DNA of 64,000 bases from JAOPZW01 sp963764585 (GTDB taxonomy: Bacteria; Actinomycetota; Thermoleophilia; Solirubrobacterales; Solirubrobacteraceae): contig CAVXTB010000006.1 of NCBI GenBank assembly GCA_963764585.1, positions 248,001 to 312,000 on the forward strand, given 5' to 3'. Shown in pieces: positions 8,854-16,971 of the stretch; the stretch's first letter is position 1, and each line of letters opens with the position of its first letter. A model generated the notes under the pieces. That model was not told where the DNA came from. It saw nothing but the letters and a program-made list of their open reading frames with translations, and made no database searches. Position numbers and translations under genes: made by a program.

Positions 8854-9512
8854 TGGCGCTGCCCAAGGCCATCCGGCGCCTGGCGCCCGATCGCCTGCGC
8901 GACGACGTGCGCCTGCGCTCGCTGCTCGTCGGCTCGGGCCTGATCCCGCCACGCACGATGCACTCCGAGGACGACGCGGCGGTGCTGCGCGCCGTCGCGC
9001 AGGGTCGCCGCCGCGTGGTCGAGATCGGCGTCTACGAAGGCTCGTCGGCCGTCGTGCTGTGCGAGGTCCTCGACCCGGGCGCCGAGCTTCACCTGATCGA
9101 TCCGTTCGGCCACCACGGCTGGGCGCTGCCGGCCGGCTGGGGCGCGACCGAGGGCGCCAGCCGGCGCGTCGTCGCGCGCGCCCGGCGCCGCGCTTCGGGC
9201 CCGCTTGTGGCGTGGCACGTCGACTACAGCGCCGCGGTCGCCGCGCGCTGGGAGGGCGCGGTCGACCTCGTCTTCGTCGACGGCGACCACAGCGAGGAGG
9301 GCGCGCGCGCCGACTGGGAGGGCTGGCACGGCTTCGTCGAGCCCGGCGGCGCGGTGCTGTTCCACGACGCGCGGCTCGGTCAGGACGGCGGCCGCGGGCT
9401 GCCAGGACCGACGGCGGTGGTGGACTCGCTGTTCCGAGGCCCTGCGGCTGTCGCGGGGTGGCGGATCTTGCGTGAGGCGGATCGGATGGTCGCGGTCGTC
9501 CGCTCTGAGTAG
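8853..9512 (+). CDS. class I SAM-dependent methyltransferase (MTase_24 type)
   Basis: A 219-residue methyltransferase with the SAM-binding start VVEIGVYEGSSA and the acidic strand LHLIDPFG, then DLVFVDGDHSEEGARADW and GAVLFHDARL, the typical MTase_24 layout of sugar or small-molecule O-methyltransferases. The ATG shares one base with the fahA stop, so it is coupled to fahA. A hairpin (9513-9546) right after its stop probably ends the transcript. Substrate unknown; a link to tyrosine degradation is not supported beyond proximity. Confidence 0.8.
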   Translation: MALPKAIRRLAPDRLRDDVRLRSLLVGSGLIPPRTMHSEDDAAVLRAVAQGRRRVVEIGVYEGSSAVVLCEVLDPGAELHLIDPFGHHGWALPAGWGATEGASRRVVARARRRASGPLVAWHVDYSAAVAARWEGAVDLVFVDGDHSEEGARADWEGWHGFVEPGGAVLFHDARLGQDGGRGLPGPTAVVDSLFRGPAAVAGWRILREADRMVAVVRSE

Positions 9513-9546
9513 GCGGCGCCTCGCGGCGATGGCAGCAAGGCGCCGC
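9513..9546. terminator. bidirectional hairpin between convergent genes
   Basis: Perfect 9-bp arms GCGGCGCCT (9513-9521) and AGGCGCCGC (9538-9546) lie directly after the methyltransferase stop and before the 3' end of the convergent oxidoreductase gene. There is no U-tract, as is common for hairpin terminators in high-GC actinobacteria. Confidence 0.6.
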
Positions 9547-9566
9547 ACGCAAAGCACGGACGCCCA

Positions 9567-10934
9567 TCAGAGCCCGTACTCCTCCAGCAGCTTCAGCCAC
9601 AGCTCCGAGCGCGTCGGGAAGCACGGCACCGCGTGCCACAGGTCGTCGAGCGAGACCTCGCCGACGATTGCGATCGTCGCGGCGTGCAGCGCCTCGGCCA
9701 GCTCGGCGCCGGTGAAGGTGGCGCCGACGAGCACCCGGCGGTCCTCGTCGACGACGATGCGGCACGTGCCGGGCGCGCCGCGGCCGACGAACGAGCCGCC
9801 CGCGTTGCCCTCGGTCGAGACGTCGACCGCGCGGGCGTTGATGCCGGCCTCCTGGGCGCTTGCGAGCGTGTGCCCGACTGCGCAGACCTGCGGGTCGGTG
9901 AACGTCACGCGCGGGCTCAGCGCGCCGTCGCTGCGCAGCGGCACGTCGCGCCCGAGGATGCGGTCGGCGGCGATCCGCCCCTGGTACTTGCCCATGTGCG
10001 TGAGCAGGGCGCGGCCGTTGGCGTCGCCGATGACGTAGAGCCAGTCGTGGTCGGGCACGCGCAGGGTGTCGTCGACCTCGACGGGGTGGCCGGGCTCGAC
10101 GCCCAGGTCGTCGAGGCCGAGGTCGGCGGAGAGGGTCCGGCGGCCGACGGCCACGAGGATCTCGTGGCCCGAGACGCTCGTGCCGTCGTCGAGCTCGACG
10201 ATCACGCGCCCGTTGCTGCGCTGCACCGCGGTGGCGCGCGTGTCGGCGCGCACGAGGACGCCCGCGTCGGCGAGCGCCGCGCAGACCTCCTCGCCGGCGA
10301 ACGGCTCCTCGCGGGCGAGCACGCGCGGCCCGGCCTCGATGACGGTCACGCTCGCGCCGAACGACGCGTACGCGCTCGCGAGCTCCACGCCGACGGTGCC
10401 GCCGCCGAGGACGACGAGGCTGGGCGGCACCTCCTTGGCGGTCACCGCCTGGCGGTTCGTCCACGGGCGCGCCTCGCGCAGCCCGGGGATCGGCGGAACC
10501 AGCGCCTCGGTGCCGGTGGCGATCACGACCGCACGCCGGGCGACGAGCGTCTCGTCGCCCACCTGCACCGTGCTCTCGCCGGTGATCCGGCCACGGCCGC
10601 GCACGAGCGCGATCCCCCTGTCCTCGAGCCACGGGAGCTGCACGTCGTCGTGCAGGTCGTGGATGACCTCGTCGCGGCGGTCGAGCACGGCCTGCACGTC
10701 GAGCTTGCCGTCGACCGCCTCGGCGGCGCCCGGGATGCGGCGCGCCTCGGCGACGACCTGGCCCGGGCGCAGCAGCGCCTTGGACGGCATGCAGCCGTAG
10801 AACGAGCATTCGCCGCCGACGAGGTGCTCCTCGACGATGGCGACGTCCAGCCCGCCGTCGGCGAGGCGCCCCGCGCACACCTCCCCTGCCGGCCCTGCAC
10901 CGATGACCACCACGTCGAAGCTCCGCTCGCTCAT
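9567..10934 (-). CDS. FAD-dependent pyridine nucleotide-disulfide oxidoreductase (Lpd/MerA-like)
   Basis: A 455-residue flavoprotein of the dihydrolipoyl dehydrogenase/mercuric reductase family. The FAD motif GAGPAG is at residues 12-17, the redox-active pair is Cys43 and Cys48 in GGECSFYGCMPSK, an NAD motif GGGTVGVE is central, and the C-terminal dimer domain carries HAVPCFPTRSE. Classical lipoamide dehydrogenases have HPT.SE here, so the insertion suggests a different disulfide or quinone substrate. It stands alone, not with 2-oxoacid dehydrogenase genes, and is divergent from the lipoprotein dehydrogenase gene. Physiological substrate uncertain. Confidence 0.85.
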   Translation of the reverse strand: MSERSFDVVVIGAGPAGEVCAGRLADGGLDVAIVEEHLVGGECSFYGCMPSKALLRPGQVVAEARRIPGAAEAVDGKLDVQAVLDRRDEVIHDLHDDVQLPWLEDRGIALVRGRGRITGESTVQVGDETLVARRAVVIATGTEALVPPIPGLREARPWTNRQAVTAKEVPPSLVVLGGGTVGVELASAYASFGASVTVIEAGPRVLAREEPFAGEEVCAALADAGVLVRADTRATAVQRSNGRVIVELDDGTSVSGHEILVAVGRRTLSADLGLDDLGVEPGHPVEVDDTLRVPDHDWLYVIGDANGRALLTHMGKYQGRIAADRILGRDVPLRSDGALSPRVTFTDPQVCAVGHTLASAQEAGINARAVDVSTEGNAGGSFVGRGAPGTCRIVVDEDRRVLVGATFTGAELAEALHAATIAIVGEVSLDDLWHAVPCFPTRSELWLKLLEEYGL

Positions 10935-10998
10935 GGCGCCGCAGTCAACCCGTGTGCCATCGGCGTTACAAGAGGGCAGCCCGTGCCATCCTCCCGCG

Positions 10999-12228
10999 AT
11001 GCTCCGCTCAGCCCTCGCGCCGCTCGCCGTCGTCGCCGCCCTCGTCGCGTGCGGCTCCGACCCAGCCGCCCCCCAGGCCACGACGCGGACCTCCGCGACG
11101 GCGAGCACCAACGACGGCACGGGGACGGGCAGCGGCGCCGCGGGGCGCACGGCCGCGAGCCGCGGCGTGCGCCTGATCAAGATCGGCGACTTCGAGAGCC
11201 CGCTCTACGTGACCGCGCCGCCGGGCGACCGCCGCCGCGTCTTCGTCGTCGAGCAGGGGGGGCGGATCATGGTCGTGCGCGGGGGCAAGCAGCTGCCGAC
11301 GCCGTTCCTCGACATCCGCTCCAAGGTCACGGCCGGCGGCGAGCAGGGCCTGCTGTCGATGGCCTTCGCCCCCGACTATGCGCAGTCGGGGCTCTTCTAC
11401 GTCTACTACACCGAGAAGAGCGGCACCGAGAGCATCTGGGAGTACCACCGCGCAAGCGACGACGCGGCCGACCCCAACAGTGCGCGGCTCGTCCTGCGCA
11501 TGGACGACCCCGAGCCCAACCACAACGGCGGGCTGATGATCTTCGGCACCGACAAGCTCATGTACGTCGGCACGGGCGACGGCGGGGGCGGCAACGACCA
11601 GCACGGCGCGCGCGGCAACGCGCAGTCGCTGAGCTCGCTGCTGGGCAAGATCCTGCGGATCGACCCGCGCCGCTCGGGCGGTCGCCCGTACAGCGTCCCG
11701 TCGTCGAACCCGTTCGTCGGGCGCGCCGGCGCGCGCGGCGAGATCTACTCCTACGGCCTGCGCAACCCGTGGCGCTTCTCGTTCGACCGGACGACGGGCG
11801 ACCTGTCGATCGGCGACGTCGGCCAGGACGAGGTCGAGGAGATCGACTTCGTGCGCAAGGGCCGCGCGCGCGGCGCGAACTTCGGCTGGCGGCCGTGGGA
11901 GGGGCGCCGGCGCAACTTCGACGAGCCGGCTCCCGGCGCGGTCTTCCCGGTCATCACGCACACCCATCAGGCGGGCTTCTGCTCGATCACCGGCGGCTAC
12001 GTCGTGCGCGACCGCGGGGTCCCCGGGCTGTACGGGCGCTACGTCTACGGCGACTACTGCAACAGCCGCCTGCGCGTGGCGACGCTGCGCGCCGGGCGGC
12101 GCGTCGCCAGCCGGACGCTGTCGGGCGTCCCCACGATCTCCGGCGTGTCGTCGTTCGGCGAGGACGCGACCGGCCGCGTCTACGTCACGTCGCTCAACGG
12201 CCCGGTCTACCGGTTCGCGGCGCGCTGA
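10999..12228 (+). CDS. PQQ-dependent sugar dehydrogenase-like lipoprotein
   Basis: A 409-residue soluble glucose/aldose-dehydrogenase-type six-bladed propeller. The N-terminus is a lipoprotein signal ending ALVAC with the lipidated Cys at 18, followed by a Ser/Thr/Gly linker, so it should be anchored outside the membrane. Family marks are GDFESPLYVTAPPGD, EQGLLSMAFAPDY, NHNGG, GTGDGG, YGLRNPWRFSFD and GEDATGRVYVTS. A paralogue with a normal signal peptide is at 55693-57276. The 3' end overlaps the convergent WS/DGAT gene by 22 nt. Cofactor use is family knowledge, not shown here. Confidence 0.88.
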   Translation: MLRSALAPLAVVAALVACGSDPAAPQATTRTSATASTNDGTGTGSGAAGRTAASRGVRLIKIGDFESPLYVTAPPGDRRRVFVVEQGGRIMVVRGGKQLPTPFLDIRSKVTAGGEQGLLSMAFAPDYAQSGLFYVYYTEKSGTESIWEYHRASDDAADPNSARLVLRMDDPEPNHNGGLMIFGTDKLMYVGTGDGGGGNDQHGARGNAQSLSSLLGKILRIDPRRSGGRPYSVPSSNPFVGRAGARGEIYSYGLRNPWRFSFDRTTGDLSIGDVGQDEVEEIDFVRKGRARGANFGWRPWEGRRRNFDEPAPGAVFPVITHTHQAGFCSITGGYVVRDRGVPGLYGRYVYGDYCNSRLRVATLRAGRRVASRTLSGVPTISGVSSFGEDATGRVYVTSLNGPVYRFAAR

Positions 12229-13619
12229 CGGCGCGAGCGCGCGCGGGCGCGCCACGGCGTGTCGTGCGGCGGGCGGCGCGGGACGACGCGCAGCGCGTCG
12301 AAGGCGCCCTCGACGTCGCGCGCGATCTGGTCGGCGTCGGGCACGACGTCCGCGTCGGCGTAGACGCCGCAGTGCAGGCGCCCGCGGTAAGAGAGCGCAC
12401 CGATCGACAGCGCGTGGCCGCGGATGAACGGGACCGCCGGGTAGATCGCGGTGACGCGGCGACCGAGGATGTCGAGCTCGACCGTCGGGCCCGGCACGTT
12501 GGAGACGACCGCGTTGAACGACGCCGCCCGCGCCGCGGTGCGCGCGACGAGTCGCCGCGCGCTGCCGGGCAGCAGCTCGGCGACCTCGGAGACCATCTCC
12601 AGCGGCGCGGCCGCGCTGCCCGCCTTGCGGGCGCGCATCTGCTCGCGCACGTGGCGCACGACCTCGATGGGGTCGGTCATCGCGACCGGCAGCCCGACCG
12701 TCACGAACGAGATGCGGTTGCCCATGGCGCCGTTCTCGCCGCGCGCGCGCACGTTGACCGGCACGAGCACCTTGACCGCCGGCGGGCGCTCGCCGCGGCG
12801 ACGCAGCGCGCGGCCCAGCCCGATCGTCGCCGCCGTGAGCAGGACGTCGTTGATCGTCGCCCCGTGACGGTGGCCGGCCTCGCGGGCGCTCTCCAGCGAC
12901 GTGACCCCGAAGCCGACCGCGCGCCGGTGCGTGGCCGAGCGGTTCAGCGCCGTGGCCGGCGCGGGCGCTGCGAGCTGGCGCACGGCCGTGGGCACGTCGC
13001 CGCCGTGGCTGACGGTCGCCGCGGCCGAGCGGGCGGCGCGCGCGGCGCCGACCATGCGGCTGCGCGCGAACGAGACGGCGGCGGCCGGCGCCGACGGCGG
13101 CGCCTGCGGCTCCCAGCGCGCGGGCGTGGCGCGCAGCGGCGCGTGGCCCGCCGCGTCGAAGAGCAGCATCGCGACCTCGACGGCGGCGATGCCGTCGACC
13201 AGCGCGTGGTGGGCCTGGCCGATGACCGCCCAGCCGCCCCCGCCCACGCCGGTGACGAGGTACATCCGCCACAGCGGATGGCACTCGTCGAGCGGGCGCG
13301 ACAGCAGCGCCCCCGCCAGGTCGCGCAGCTCGCCCGGCCCGCCGGGCGCGGTCAGCGCGACCGCGTGAACGTGGCGCGCGATGTCGAAGCTCGCGTCGTC
13401 GGCCCAGTGCGCGTCGCCGAGCCCGAGGCGCGGGCGCAGGACCCGCCGGCGGAAGCGGGGGACGTGCTCGAGGCGGCTCTCGACGTGGCGGCGCAGCGCG
13501 GACAGCGACGGCGCGCGGCCATCGACGCGAATCGTCCAGCCCACGTGCAGTGGGGCCGTGTCGCTGTCGAGGTCGAGGAAAGCTGCGTCGAGCGCGCTGA
13601 GGCGATCGATCGGCGGCAC
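12207..13619 (-). CDS. wax ester synthase/diacylglycerol acyltransferase (WS/DGAT)
   Basis: A 470-residue bifunctional wax ester synthase/DGAT-family acyltransferase that makes storage triacylglycerol or wax esters from acyl-CoA. The active site HHxxxDG is at residues 137-143 (HHALVDG). The N-terminal RLSALDAAFL and the C-terminal SNVPGP and GALSYRGRLHCGVYAD blocks are typical. The start is GTG; the nearby ATG pair is out of frame. The 3' end overlaps the convergent dehydrogenase gene. The divergent neighbour begins about 115 nt upstream. Confidence 0.92.
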   Translation of the reverse strand: MPPIDRLSALDAAFLDLDSDTAPLHVGWTIRVDGRAPSLSALRRHVESRLEHVPRFRRRVLRPRLGLGDAHWADDASFDIARHVHAVALTAPGGPGELRDLAGALLSRPLDECHPLWRMYLVTGVGGGGWAVIGQAHHALVDGIAAVEVAMLLFDAAGHAPLRATPARWEPQAPPSAPAAAVSFARSRMVGAARAARSAAATVSHGGDVPTAVRQLAAPAPATALNRSATHRRAVGFGVTSLESAREAGHRHGATINDVLLTAATIGLGRALRRRGERPPAVKVLVPVNVRARGENGAMGNRISFVTVGLPVAMTDPIEVVRHVREQMRARKAGSAAAPLEMVSEVAELLPGSARRLVARTAARAASFNAVVSNVPGPTVELDILGRRVTAIYPAVPFIRGHALSIGALSYRGRLHCGVYADADVVPDADQIARDVEGAFDALRVVPRRPPHDTPWRARARSRRQRAANR

Positions 13620-13734
13620 GCTGGCATCATGGCACGGTGCCCCTTGCCCCAAGTGACCAGAATGTGGCCCGTTGGTCCTCAATCGACCGGACCTCGGGTC
13701 CAGGCGCGGCGCGCTCGCCGCGGCGGCGGCGCTG

Positions 13735-14502
13735 ATGGACGACGTCGGGCTCGTCACCGCCGACAACCCCGGACCCTTCACGCTGCAGGGCACGAACACG
13801 TGGCTCGTGGGCCGCGACCCGTGCTTCGTCGTCGATCCCGGGCCGCTCATGGAGGCCCACGTCGAGCGCGTGCTGATCGACGCGCGCGACCGCGGCGGCA
13901 TCGGCGGCATCGCGCTGACCCACGACCACCTCGACCACACCGAGGCCGTCGCGGCGCTGCGCGACCGGGCGGGCGCCGTGCCGGTCGCCGCCGCGAGCTA
14001 CGAGGGCGCCGACGTGCGCCTCGGCGACGGCGACGACTTCGGCCCGCTGCGCGCGGTGGCGACGCCGGGCCATGCGGCCGATCACCTCGCCTTCGTCGCC
14101 GGCGGCGTCTGCTTCACGGGCGACGCGGTGCTCGGCGAAGGGTCGGTCTTCGTATGGCCCGATCCGGGCGCGCTGCGGGGCTACCTGGAGGCGCTCGAGC
14201 GCCTGCGCGCGATGGACCTGCGCGTCATCTGCCCGGGCCACGGGCCGGTCGTGCTCGACCCGGCGGCCAAGCTCGACGAGTACATCGCGCATCGCCTCGA
14301 TCGCGAGCGCCGTCTGGTCGCGGCGCTGGCCGACGGGCGGCGCACGGCCGACGAGCTGATCGACCGGGTGTGGAGCGACGCGCCCGCCGCACTGCGCCCC
14401 GCGGCCATCGTCACGCTGACCGCGCACCTCGACAAGCTCGACGAGGAGGGACGGCTGCCCGAGGGCGTGGAGCGCCCGCAGCTGTCGCTGTACGAGCCGT
14501 AG
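13735..14502 (+). CDS. MBL-fold metallohydrolase (LACTB2/glyoxalase II-like)
   Basis: A metallo-beta-lactamase-fold hydrolase of 255 residues if started at the ATG. The zinc motif is THDHLDH (His63, His65, Asp67, His68), with the later histidine in TPGHAADH, an aspartate in FTGDAVL, and CPGHGP. A C-terminal winged-helix-like segment follows (RTADELIDRVW to LDKLDEEG), as in LACTB2. The block NPGPFTLQGTNTWLVG is characteristic. A TTG at 13672 would add 21 residues in frame. Neither start has a clear ribosome binding site, so the N-terminus is uncertain. Probably cytosolic nuclease or thioesterase-like. Confidence 0.82.
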   Translation: MDDVGLVTADNPGPFTLQGTNTWLVGRDPCFVVDPGPLMEAHVERVLIDARDRGGIGGIALTHDHLDHTEAVAALRDRAGAVPVAAASYEGADVRLGDGDDFGPLRAVATPGHAADHLAFVAGGVCFTGDAVLGEGSVFVWPDPGALRGYLEALERLRAMDLRVICPGHGPVVLDPAAKLDEYIAHRLDRERRLVAALADGRRTADELIDRVWSDAPAALRPAAIVTLTAHLDKLDEEGRLPEGVERPQLSLYEP

Positions 14503-14567
14503 CGTCTCTCAGCAGGCTTTCGGGGGATCCTTCGCAAGCTCTTAGGTGCGGCGCCGACGATGTCACC

Positions 14568-14909
14568 ATGACCCGGCCTGCCCTCCGCCCGATCACCATG
14601 GCCACCGCGGCCCTGGTGACGGGCGCGGCCGGGGTCGTCCCCGCCACCGCCGCCGGCGCGCCTCTGGCGCTTCCGACCGCGGAGCACTCGCGTGCCCCGC
14701 ATCCTCGTCCGGCGCTGGTATCTCCCGCGGCGTTGCCGGCGGAGGTCGGCGCGACCGTGGCGCGCGGGCCCGGTGCCCAACCGGCCGGGCTCGCGGCGAG
14801 CAGTGTCACGGTCGCCGGGGGCGGCTACGCGCGTTGGGAGCGCGGCATCGACCCTGCCGCTGGCAGGCCATGGGTCGGTGTCGTGCGCGCGCGCGGCCCA
14901 CCGGCGTAG
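14568..14909 (+). CDS. small secreted protein of unknown function
   Basis: A 113-residue protein whose first 30 residues form a plausible Sec signal (TRP basic start, a hydrophobic run ATAALVTGAAGVV, cleavage region ATAAGA). The mature part is Pro/Ala-rich with no cysteine and no motif I recognise. The frame is in a stretch with no other gene, ends 35 nt before the DsbA-like gene and is followed by a hairpin at 14911-14932. The third-position GC pattern is acceptable but weaker than in neighbours. It could be a real exported peptide or chance; moderate confidence. Confidence 0.45.
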   Translation: MTRPALRPITMATAALVTGAAGVVPATAAGAPLALPTAEHSRAPHPRPALVSPAALPAEVGATVARGPGAQPAGLAASSVTVAGGGYARWERGIDPAAGRPWVGVVRARGPPA

Positions 14910-14910
14910 G

Positions 14911-14932
14911 CACCGGCGTTTGCCGGCCGGTG
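14911..14932 (+). terminator. small hairpin after the secreted-protein gene
   Basis: Arms CACCGGC (14911-14917) and GCCGGTG (14926-14932) begin one base after the stop codon of the small secreted protein. No U-tract. It may end that transcript or form part of the leader of the DsbA-like gene, which starts at 14945. Confidence 0.35.
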
Positions 14933-14944
14933 CGACGTGGCAGA

Positions 14945-15910
14945 ATGTTGCTCGTGCAACCGATCACCGTCCTCCACTTCTCGGATCCCGGCTGTCCGTG
15001 GGCCTACTCGGCCTCGCCGGCGTTCGGCACGCTGCGCTGGCGCTATGGCGCCCAGCTGGACTGGCGCCTCGTGCTGATCGGCCTCACGGAGTCGGCCAAG
15101 CAGTACGCCGATCGCGGCTACACCCCCGAGCGCCAGGCTCGCGGCTATCGCAACTTCCGCATCTGGGGGATGCCGTTCGCGACCGAGCCCAAGCGCCGCG
15201 TCGCCGCGACCTCGCGCGCGTGCCGCGCGATCGTCGCCGCACGGATGGAGGACCCGGCGCTCGGCGACGCGGCCTTCCGCGCGCTGCAGCTCATGCAGTT
15301 CACGACGTCCAACGTGCTCGACGACGACGGCGACCTCGCCGCCGGCCTGCGGCGGGTGCCCGGGCTCGACGCCGCCGCGATCGTGGCGCGCATCGACGAC
15401 CGCGACGTCGTGCGCGCCTACGAGGCCGATCGCGCCCTGGCCCGCACCGCCGAGGGCTCGCCGACGGCCTTCCAGGGCAAGGCCGCGCAGACCGACGGGC
15501 CCGTGCGCTACACGGCACCGTCGCTCATCTTCGAGCGCGGCGAGCAGCGCCTGGAGGCCGGCGGCTTCCACCCGATCGAGGTCTACGACGCGCTGATCGC
15601 CAACATCGACCCGACGCTCCAGCGGCGCCCGGCACCCGAGGACCCGCTCGAGGCGCTCGACGAGGCGCCGATGGGGCTCGTGACCGCGGAGGTCGCGGAG
15701 ATCATGCGTCCGGGCAACTTCCCGGCCGATCGCGGGGCCGCCGAGGACGCGCTCATCCACGCCGCCGCCCGCGGCGAGGCGGTGCGCGTCGCCGTCGGCG
15801 ACGACGCGGTCTGGCTGGCGGCCCGCTACGCGCGCGTCGCGGACAGGTTCGTCCGCGCGAGCTCGAGCGCGGCCGACAGCGGCGTCACGCCGCCCGCCGT
15901 CGCGTCGTAG
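14945..15910 (+). CDS. DsbA-family thioredoxin-fold protein
   Basis: A 321-residue protein with the DsbA/2-hydroxychromene-2-carboxylate isomerase fold. The active-site region is FSDPGCPWAYS, with a single Cys17 in CPWA rather than CxxC, so it resembles the GST kappa/isomerase-like branch more than a disulfide oxidase. A helical insertion follows, and FQGKAAQTDGPVRYTAPS marks the return to the thioredoxin core. An extra C-terminal domain of about 90 residues (from EDPLEALDEAP) is predicted. Its 3' end overlaps the convergent dehydrogenase gene by 85 nt. Reaction unknown. Confidence 0.75.
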   Translation: MLLVQPITVLHFSDPGCPWAYSASPAFGTLRWRYGAQLDWRLVLIGLTESAKQYADRGYTPERQARGYRNFRIWGMPFATEPKRRVAATSRACRAIVAARMEDPALGDAAFRALQLMQFTTSNVLDDDGDLAAGLRRVPGLDAAAIVARIDDRDVVRAYEADRALARTAEGSPTAFQGKAAQTDGPVRYTAPSLIFERGEQRLEAGGFHPIEVYDALIANIDPTLQRRPAPEDPLEALDEAPMGLVTAEVAEIMRPGNFPADRGAAEDALIHAAARGEAVRVAVGDDAVWLAARYARVADRFVRASSSAADSGVTPPAVAS

Positions 15911-16875
15911 ATCGCGCGCAGCGTGTCGCCGATGCCGCGCACGCGCTGGCGCGCCACGCGCGGGTCGTAGCCACCCTCGTCGAACTCGACCGAGATGTTG
16001 ATGATCCCGCCGGCGTTGGCGACGAAGTCCGGCGCCCACAGCACGCCGCGGCGCTGCAGCAGGTCGGCCACCGACTCGTCGGCGAGCTGGTTGTTCGCCG
16101 CGCCCGCGACGACGGGCGCCTGGAGCTCGGGCACCGACTCGTCGTCGAGCACGCCGCCCAGCGCGCACGGCGCCAGGACGTCGACCGGCGCGCTCATCGC
16201 CTTGCGGGGCGTCAGCCAGCGGGCGCCGAGGCGCGCGGCCTCGTCGCGCTTGCGCGCGTCGATATCGGCCACGAGGAGCTTGGCGCCGCGCTTGGCCAGC
16301 AGCTTCGCGACGCGCAGGCCGACGTGGCCCAGCCCGACGACCGCGACCGACCGGCGCTTGAGCGATGCGCCGCCGAGCGCCCGCTCGACCGACGCAATGA
16401 CGGCGGTCTCGACGCCGAGCGCCGTGTAGGGGCTCGGATCGCCGGACCCGCCGCGAGCGCGCGCGAGCCCGGAGACGTGACCAGTGCCCCGCGCGATGAC
16501 CGTCATGTCGCGCGCCGACGTCCCGACGTCCTCGGCCGTGATGTAGCGCCCGTCGAGGGCGCGCACCGTGTCGGCGAAGTCGAGCAGCACCGCCTTGCGC
16601 GCGCGTCCCTGCAGCGGGCCGTCGGGCAGCATGATCACGCCCTTGCCGCCGCCGAGCGGCAGCCCGGCGACCGCGGACTTGTAGGTCATCGCGCGCGACA
16701 GCCGCAGCGCGTCGACCACGCCGGCTCGGCTGTCTCGGTAGCGCCACATCCGGCACCCGCCGAGCGCGGGTCCGCGCACGGTCGAGTGCACCGCGACGAC
16801 GCAGTACACCCCCGATCGCGTGCCGCGTCGCACGAGCAGCTCCTCGTGCTCGAGGCTCGTCAGGTGGCGCTCCAT
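15826..16875 (-). CDS. Glu/Leu/Phe/Val dehydrogenase (leucine dehydrogenase-like)
   Basis: A 349-residue NAD-dependent amino acid dehydrogenase that interconverts a branched-chain or aromatic amino acid and its 2-oxoacid. The length and the motif GLPLGGGKGVI with catalytic Lys78 match leucine/valine/phenylalanine dehydrogenases, not the longer glutamate dehydrogenases. The Rossmann motif is VVGLGHVG, and NANNQL-like AANNQLAD and ANAGGIINIS follow. The ATG start MERHL is typical. The 3' end overlaps the DsbA-like gene by 85 nt, a long antisense overlap. It may be co-transcribed after the sigma gene. Confidence 0.88.
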   Translation of the reverse strand: MERHLTSLEHEELLVRRGTRSGVYCVVAVHSTVRGPALGGCRMWRYRDSRAGVVDALRLSRAMTYKSAVAGLPLGGGKGVIMLPDGPLQGRARKAVLLDFADTVRALDGRYITAEDVGTSARDMTVIARGTGHVSGLARARGGSGDPSPYTALGVETAVIASVERALGGASLKRRSVAVVGLGHVGLRVAKLLAKRGAKLLVADIDARKRDEAARLGARWLTPRKAMSAPVDVLAPCALGGVLDDESVPELQAPVVAGAANNQLADESVADLLQRRGVLWAPDFVANAGGIINISVEFDEGGYDPRVARQRVRGIGDTLRAIYDATAGGVTPLSAALELARTNLSATRA

Positions 16876-16931
16876 GACGGGGCGCGACGATAGCGGTCGG
16901 GGTCGTATCCGCGTTGCGCGTGCGGCGCCGC

Positions 16932-16961
16932 GCGGTCAGGGCACCGAGGGGGAGAGACCGC
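16932..16961 (+). repeat. REP-like repeat, copy 1
   Basis: Core AGGGCACCGAGGGG flanked by GCGGTC and GACCGC, which can pair as a 6-bp stem with the conserved core in the loop. It lies between the sigma gene and the leucine-dehydrogenase-like gene. Five related copies occur in the window. Confidence 0.55.
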
Positions 16962-16971
16962 TGCCGCCCGC

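Noticed and set aside
6721..10878. 1385-codon open frame on the minus strand
   Set aside because: Antisense to the glycosylase, fahA and methyltransferase genes, with shadow composition and no recognisable domain.
9633..14909. Very long open frame of 1758 codons on the plus strand
   Set aside because: It runs antisense or out of frame through recognised genes (disulfide reductase, PQQ dehydrogenase, WS/DGAT) and is Arg/Ala/Gly-rich, as shadows are in GC-rich DNA. Only its last 113 codons, outside other genes, were kept as a possible small gene.
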